Positions 56,901-64,000 of a stretch of 64,000 bases of DNA are shown here, in pieces. Source of the DNA: Caballeronia sordidicola (GTDB lineage: Bacteria > Pseudomonadota > Gammaproteobacteria > Burkholderiales > Burkholderiaceae); contig NZ_JNFG01000001.1 in assembly GCF_000729995.1 (NCBI RefSeq), forward strand, positions 124,001 through 188,000, written 5' to 3'. Each line of letters opens with the position of its first letter. Position 1 is the first letter of the stretch. The notes beneath the pieces were generated by a model that made no database searches, was not told the DNA's origin, and worked only from the letters and a program-made list of their open reading frames with translations. A program made the translations under genes and the position numbers.

Positions 56901-59900
56901 TCTTGACCTCGTCGTACTGGAAATAGTCGGCGCCGAGCTCGGTGATATGCACCAGCCCTTCGATAAACAGCGAATCCAGTTGCACGAAGATGCCGAACGT
57001 TGTCACGCCGTTCACCATGCCGCCGTATTCCTCGCCCAGCTTGTCGCGCATGAAATAGCACTTGAGCCAGGCTTCGACGTCGCGCGACGCTTCATCCGCA
57101 CGGCGTTCATTCGACGAACAATGCAGCCCGAGCTCTTCCCAGATCGCGACATTGTTGCGCTGACGGCTGCGCGATTCGTCGTCGGATTTCTGCATGGCCC
57201 GCGCGGCCTTCGTCAGGCCCGTGCTGAGCGTGGTGTCGTGGCCAACTTCGGGCTGATACTTCTTGCCCTGCAAGATGGCATAGATCGCACGATGCGTGAG
57301 CAAGTCGGGGTATCGGCGAATCGGGCTCGTGAAGTGCGCATACGCTTCATATGCGAGCCCGAAGTGGCCGATGTTATCCGGACTGTAGACGGCCTGCTGC
57401 ATGGAGCGCAGCACCATGCTCTGCAGCATCTGCGCATCCGGGCGGTCGCGGACCATGGCCATGAGCGCGGCGTAATCGCTTGCATGCGGTTTCTCGCCGC
57501 CACCCAGCGACAACCCCACGCCACGCAGGAACGCCCGCAGGTTTTCGAGCTTTTCGGGCGTCGGCCCGGCATGCACGCGATACAGCCCCGGATGTTTGTG
57601 GCGCTTCAGGAAGTCAGCGGCGCACACGTTCGCGGCCAGCATGCATTCCTCGATCAACCGATGCGCGTCATTGCGATGCCGCGGCACGATCTGCTCGATC
57701 TTGCCCTGCGCGTTGCAGACGATATACGTCTCGGTCGTATCGAAATCGATCGCGCCGCGCTTCTGACGCGCTGCGTGAAGCGACTTGTAAACACCGTACA
57801 GGTTCTGCAATTGCGGCAACAGGTCGGCGCGCTTCGCGGCTTCCGGTCCCTTCGTGTTGGTCAGGACCGACGCGACTTCCGTATAAGTCAGCCGCGCTGC
57901 CGAATGCATTACCGCCGGATAGAACTGGTACGCCTTGATCTCGCCACGCGCGGTAATCACCATGTCGCAAACGAGCACACAACGATCCACTTGCGGATTC
58001 AGCGAGCACAGCCCGTTCGACAACTTCTCGGGAAGCATTGGAATCACGCGGCGCGGAAAATACACCGACGTGCTGCGATCGAGCGCATCGACATCCAGCG
58101 CCTCGTTCGGGCGCACGTAATGCGAGACGTCGGCAATCGCGACCAACAAACGAAAGCCCGTGCCGCGGCCGACCGTCATGGGCTCGCAAAACACGGCGTC
58201 GTCAAAGTCGCGGGCGTCTTCACCGTCAATGGTGACCAGCGGCACATCGCGCAAATCCACGCGATGCCGGATATCGACGGGGCGCACTTCGTCCGGCAGC
58301 TTCGAGGCCTGCTCGAGCGCGCGGTCGCTGAACTCGTGCGGCACGCCGTATTTGCGCACCGCGATCTCGATCTCCATGCCCGGATCGTCAATGTCACCGA
58401 TCACTTCCGCCACGCGGCCGAGCGGCTGCGAATGGCGGCTCGGGAAGTCGGTGAGATCCACCGAGACCACCTGCCCCACTTTCGCCTTCTTCGGATTCTG
58501 CGTGATCAGGATGTCGTGGCCGATGCGCTTGTCTTCGGGCACGAGGATCAGCGCGCCGTTCTCGCTGATCAGCCGGCCGATGATGCGTTTATTCGCACGG
58601 TCCGTGACTTCCACGATATGGCCTTCGGGCCGCCCGCGACGGTCATACCCGACAATGCGCGCGAGCACGCGGTCGTTGTGCATGACCTTCTGCATTTCGC
58701 CGTTGGGCAGGAACAGGTCGTCCTGGCCGTCGTCGCGAATCAGGAAGCCGAAGCCGTCGCGATGGCCTTGAACGCGGCCGGCAACGAAGTTCGAGGGATG
58801 CGTGAGTTGGTAATAGCCGCGTTTGTCGAGACGGACCTGGCCGTCGCGCTCCATGGCTCCCAATCGCTTGAAAAATCCTTCGCGCTCCTGGCGCTTGATC
58901 GACAGAGCTTCGGCGATGTCGTTCGCGGCGAGCGGTGCCTCGCTCGTGCGCAACACGCCGAGAATTTCTTCGCGGCTCGGAATCGGATACGGATATTTGT
59001 TCAAGGGCTTATCGATGATCTCTTCTCGTCTAACTGAATGCCGCGGTTAATCGATTAACGGGGGATCACCTGTAGGCAGCACCTGTAGGCAGTCCCATCC
59101 CGGCTTTACTTTCCGGCCCGCGAAGGGCCGGATCGGCGCGTTGCCGGGACGTTGCACTTAACGTTGTTCCGGTTCGTTCACGAATAGTTTGCGAACCATT
59201 CTAACACCCGCCAACCGGGCCACATCGGCTCAGAAGCCATATGGGTAATGGCTCGGAGCCGCGTTTCAGTTTCGGTCTCAAAATGCTTGACAGCGCGATA
59301 CGCCCGGCTATAATTGCGTTCTTTGCTGCAAACGCACCTGCCCAGGTGGCGGAATTGGTAGACGCACATGGTTCAGGTCCATGCGCCGCAAGGCGTGGAG
59401 GTTCGAGTCCTCTCTTGGGCACCAACATTCAGGTTCGGAGCAATCCGAAGAAGTCCGGAAAACCCCGTCAATCCATGTGATTACGGGGTTTTTTGTTTTG
59501 GACGGTCCGAGGTGGTCCAGTCACATCCAGCGTTTTTATGAATACCGGTTTCGGCGGCAATGCCATGCCCAGATACGTCGAACCGAAGTCGGAATTGGCG
59601 TTTCTCAACGCCAGAACGAAGCCGAAGCACTATCTCCTCTCGGACTGCAGTTTCTTCGCGCACGAAATGTCGGCGAGTTGCGCCTCGGTTGCGGGTCACC
59701 CGCAGGGACCGGCCTGCCTCATCCACAGCCAGATGCAGTTTGGTACTCAGTCCGCCTCGCGAACGTCCAGGATTCTCCTGGATGTTCTGAGTGTTTTCTG
59801 CTGCTTATTTTTTTGCTTCCAATTAGTCATGGCCGTCTAATCTGAACCGGAACCTTCCGTTCCTGGCACCATTTGTCTTCGGATGAACCAAGCGCAGAAG

Positions 59901-62900
59901 CAGTCGTTACCGCCTCTATTTTTATTAGTAATGCTGATAAATTAAATCGAAATCGCTAGCTATGTGTCTTTCATATCCAGCTAGCCCCAAGCTAGACCAA
60001 TCGGATTCATCCCTGGCGCATGGTCAAGTAAAACAAGTATCAGAAACGATCCTGGTTCGGACGCTCTCAGTCGCGGCGAGACAACGTGTGCTCGACCGCT
60101 GCAGTTTGATCAGTTGTGGATCCTGTCGAGTCGCTGCTTCTGAATGTCGATCAGATTCGACTTCAGCATTTTCCAACGTGGGAGGCCGCGCAGCTTTTCA
60201 ATTGCTCAATCGTGGTCGTTTGCGAAGTACTCTTCAGGTGGGATTTTGCTTACCATCAATTTTCGCCGGAACAGCGTATGAGGCTTTGCTTCGCTCAAAA
60301 AGTGGCACGGTGTCCGAAGTCGCCCGGATAGATTTTATTTGATTATTCAATTACTATTTTGATAGAGTATAATTGATTTTTCAAGCATACCGACCTATGT
60401 AAACCTACCCTCAACGCGCCGATCACCATGAAGACACGCAAGCGACCGGAAGAACTCGAACAGGCGATTCCCTTCCTGTTGACACGAGCCGGAGGCCGAA
60501 TGGGAAACGCATTCGCGAAGGCACTGAAACCGTTTGGCCTGAACCTCAGTGAGTGGCGAGTCTGTGCCTCGCTGCTGTACGTTCCTCACCAGACCTTGTC
60601 TGAATTGTCGGTGCACGCGACGTCGGATATTTCCGCGCTGTCCAGGATCATTGACCGTCTTGAGAGTCAGGAGTTGGTCAAGCGCGAGAAGAGCACGACG
60701 GATGGACGGTCAATCAGGATTGCCCTGACAAGCAAGGGAGACGAACTGGTGCTGCGCATACTCCCGGTCGCGAAACAACATGAGTCGGTGATCCTTACCG
60801 CTTTCACGGCAAGCGACGTTCAGGTGCTTCGCGCCATGCTGCTCAAGTTGTACGAGAACGCTGGCGCGCTTGACGACCTTTTTTGACTCGCTATTTTCCC
60901 GAGTAGAGGAAGCGGCTCGCGGATCCCGGGGATGCATATAGAAAGGCTTGCCGAGCACCGCCGCGCTCGCCCAGAAATCGGTGTACTGTGGGGCGTCGTA
61001 GTACACGACATTCTCCGCATCACCCACTTGGCAAAAGCCATTCACCATGAAGCCATGGAATCCGAGATCCGAGACCCTTTAAGCTCCGCTCGAGTTCACG
61101 TGCCGCAGCTTCAGGGTTCTGCATCGGCAGCGCTGCAAATCCAGCCAAACGAGACGGATGACGGGCAACATGTTCTCTACGACTGCTTACCGCGACAAAT
61201 CCTTCAGAAGCGCAACGACGAGCTCGGCGGAAACATAATGCGGGCCGTCGAATAAATACACGCGATATCCCTTGTAAGCCATGAGCTGTGGCAAAAGCTC
61301 CGCCGACGTAGCTGCTCGAAAACCGCCGCCAGCCTGCGGGCGAAACGCTTCGGCGATGATCCGCACGCGGCTCTTGCCCAGTGTCTCCGAGAGTGCGTTC
61401 GCGTATTCCCGTGCCGCCGTCGGCCCGCGTGCATAAACACCGCAGCCGTCCTGGAAAAATACGCCGACATCCTTCGGCAGCCAGGTATCGAGCCACTTCG
61501 CAAGGGTCCTGCCACCGACATTGGCGCGGTCATAAACACTGACCCACAGTGGCCGTGGCAACGCAGCGAGCAATGGCCCGAGTTGTGCGGCATCGACCCA
61601 CGTGGGATCGATTTCGACCGGAAAGTACCAGCCGGCCACATGCACGGGCGGACGCACTGCCGCGAGCCGCTCCGACTGCGCGACCAGGTCCACGATCTGC
61701 GCCCGCGCGGTGGTCTCGTCGAAACGGCCCGCCAGCCCAACGATCACATTGCGCGCCCAGCGCTCATCAGCGATCCGCGTCCAGTCGGGCACCCGTCCTG
61801 CCAAGGCCAAGCCGGCGCCGGGCAGGAAAGACACACCGTCGACGGCCGTCCACTGCACGAGCAGATCGCGTACACCGAGCTTGTCCCAGTTGCCATGCGG
61901 ATCAATATGATCCTCGTCGATCTGCCACACCACGCCCTGGGCCAACGATGCCGCTTCATCCGATTCAAGCGCACAGCCCGGCGTGAGTGACGTGAGCGAC
62001 GTGAGCATGGTGAGCAAGGTCGCGCCCATCAGGCGACGCCGCGTGCCGTCCGGTTCCTCAGGCGCTTTGCCGGCCACGCCATGCGCCGTGTAACGTTCAT
62101 CAGGCATAAGGGTCTGGTTCTGAAGTGGGTAACTCGGTAAGCGCAACGGTAATCGCACCCGCTTCACGCAGTCGGTCTTGAAGTCCATCGGAACGGTAAC
62201 GCACGGGCTCCGAATGACTCCGATTGAATCATATAAGACGCTAGACAACGCGAGCGCACCGCCCGGAGCGTTCGCATGCGAATACCGGCAACGTCAATCA
62301 GTAGGAGTAGATGGCGCCGAAGAACAAGCCGCGGGAGCGGTCGTCGCCGGCAATATGCCAGCGATATTGCACCGAAAGATCAACGAATGAACGCGGCGTG
62401 TCGTAGGCGCTGTCGCGCATCCAATAGCGCGTCGACACGCCCACGCCCGCGCCGGCTGGAACACGATGATCGATTGACGAGTCGTAATCCGCGCCGAGCA
62501 CCGCGTACGGAAACACGGTCAGCTTCGGGCTGATCGAATCGATACGGAAAGTACGCCCGCCTTCAATGTTGGTCGTCGCGTAACACGTCGCCGCGTTCAG
62601 GTAGCAGCCGCCTTCCGCGTACATCTGCACGGTCCACCACGAAGGCTTGTCGATGCGGCGCTCGGTGCCAACACCTCCCGAATACGCGATTCGCGCGAGC
62701 CAGTCGTTGTTCACGTGCGAGCCGATCGGGAAAATATGCTCGAACGCAAAGATCGTGTTGATGCTGGCGAAGGGCTTGACGCGCGCACCGACCACGTTTT
62801 CCAGCGTCGATACACCGCTCGGTCCGCCGTCCCTTACGCCAAAGTTTTCGTAACCGCGCGTATAGACTTCGAACATCCGGTCGTCGAGGCTGCCGAACGG

Positions 62901-64000
62901 CCGCCAGTATGCTTCCACGCCGGCCTGCCAGTTGTTCGCAATGCCAGGCGACGGCGTAGACGCGAAGCCGGGCTGCAAGCCCGCGCTGCGATAGTTCGTG
63001 GATACGTTGAAGCCCCAGTCGCGCGTCACGTTGGCGTGCGCGCTACGCATGTCGAGCAGTTGCTGCGGCGTCGCGGCCGTGTCGCCGTCGGCGGGCGTGA
63101 TGCCTGCGTCGATCGCGCGTTCGAAATACATCGCGGCGTCCTTGTTCTCGTGCGCTTTGGCCGCGGCATAGGCCGCATCGGCATTCGCCCTGGACGGCAG
63201 TTCGCCCGCTGCGTCCGCCTGGGCGAAACGCCGGTACGCGTCGCCGTTTTCACCGGCGCGCTGCGCAATGTAGGCAGCGCTCAGGTCGGGCATGCCGTCC
63301 AGCAAGCCAGCGCGCAAGGTCGCCTTGGCTTCACGCGTGGCGGCCGCGCTCTGGTGATCGTTCGTCAGCGCGTTGATCAGTTCGATTCGATGCTGTGGAT
63401 CATCGGGTGCCGCGGCAACGGCCTTGCGCGCAAATTCGATGGCGGCCTTCTTGTCGCCTCGCTTGGTGGCCGCGACAGCATTTCGCGCGGCCGTAAAACC
63501 GGGATCGGCGGGATAGACGTAGCACAACGCGCCAAACTCGGTGGCATTGCAGGCGATATCCGGACGCAGTGCGGGGTCGATGGGCGCGGTCGTCGCGGAT
63601 ACGTTCAACGCGCCCGCAGCGAGCAACTGCTTCGCCTTGAAGCGACGTGCAGCGAGCGGCGGATCGGTATCGTCGTTGACGAACTTGAGGGGCGCGAGCA
63701 GGTCGAGCGTGCGTTGCGGCTGGCCTTCCTTATTCCACACATCGGCGATGATCGTACGCGCCACCCGCTGGTCGCGTTGCGTCGCGCCTTTTTCCTGCAG
63801 CGCCTTCGCGAAGTCCGCGTCGGCTAGCTCAAGCTTGCCTTGCGCCGCGCGGGCATAACCGCGCAGCGTCCACAGCATGATGTCGTCGCCCGCGTGCGCA
63901 GTGCCGTACGCGATGCCGTCCGACGCCGCGGCCTCCACGCCGGGCAGATCGTTCGCGGCGAACAGCGCGTCGATCAACTGGATCCGGTAGCCTGTCCTGT

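Overview
The window is GC-rich, gene-dense chromosomal DNA from a betaproteobacterium of the Burkholderia/Paraburkholderia/Caballeronia group. I infer this from the protein sequences, the codon use, and the gene neighbourhoods (dnaX-ybaB-recR beside the 4.5S RNA gene, trxA-rho, A2M-pbpC, aat-bpt-pyrD, rlmB-rnr). No plasmid, prophage or CRISPR signal was seen. The only mobile-element trace is a decayed IS5-type transposase next to a tRNA-Leu gene.

Layout. 0-6.4 kb: a CoA-transferase, a DUF1653 protein, recR, ybaB, an unusually long dnaX and the SRP RNA, all on the minus strand. 6.7-12.3 kb: trxA, rho, a MerR regulator with an MFS exporter behind a large palindrome, the zinc peptidase mtfA, and rpmE2. 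12.5-24.0 kb: a GT-C glycosyltransferase, a MATE transporter, a 1993-residue alpha-2-macroglobulin with an intact thioester motif, and pbpC. 24-30 kb: a secreted ComEA-like protein, a YidB protein, clpB with a readable sigma-32 promoter, and an NsrR-type NO sensor divergent from a truncated haemoglobin. 30-32.3 kb: moaE, moaD and moeA with short tandem repeats around moeA. 32.5-38.5 kb: a Nudix hydrolase, the two N-degron transferases aat and bpt, pyrD, an ABC binding protein and permease without an ATPase, and a signal peptidase. 38.6-40.8 kb: an oxidoreductase and a GntR/FadR regulator.

41-53 kb is the accessory part. It is a surface-polysaccharide region (manC/manA fusion and two intact GT4 glycosyltransferases) interrupted by heavily decayed genes. 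By reading through frameshifts I recognise an acyl-CoA dehydrogenase tail, a carrier-protein aminoacylating ligase reduced to its two ends, an intact DUF1839 gene, a multiply disrupted GH2 beta-mannosidase, and a truncated GT4 ending in a hexamer repeat. Together they look like the ruin of an amino-acid:carrier-protein-ligase/DUF1839/mannosidase module.

53-59.5 kb returns to housekeeping: rpiA, a SirB-like protein, a lipoprotein amidase, rlmB, rnr and tRNA-Leu(CAG). 59.5-61.2 kb is another decayed strip: IS5 transposase remnant, MarR regulator, amidohydrolase remnant. The right end holds a probable c-di-GMP-type exopolysaccharide export locus: a Tat-type lipoprotein hydrolase candidate and an NfrA-like outer-membrane protein that runs off the edge. 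All family calls come from reading the sequence; no searches were run.
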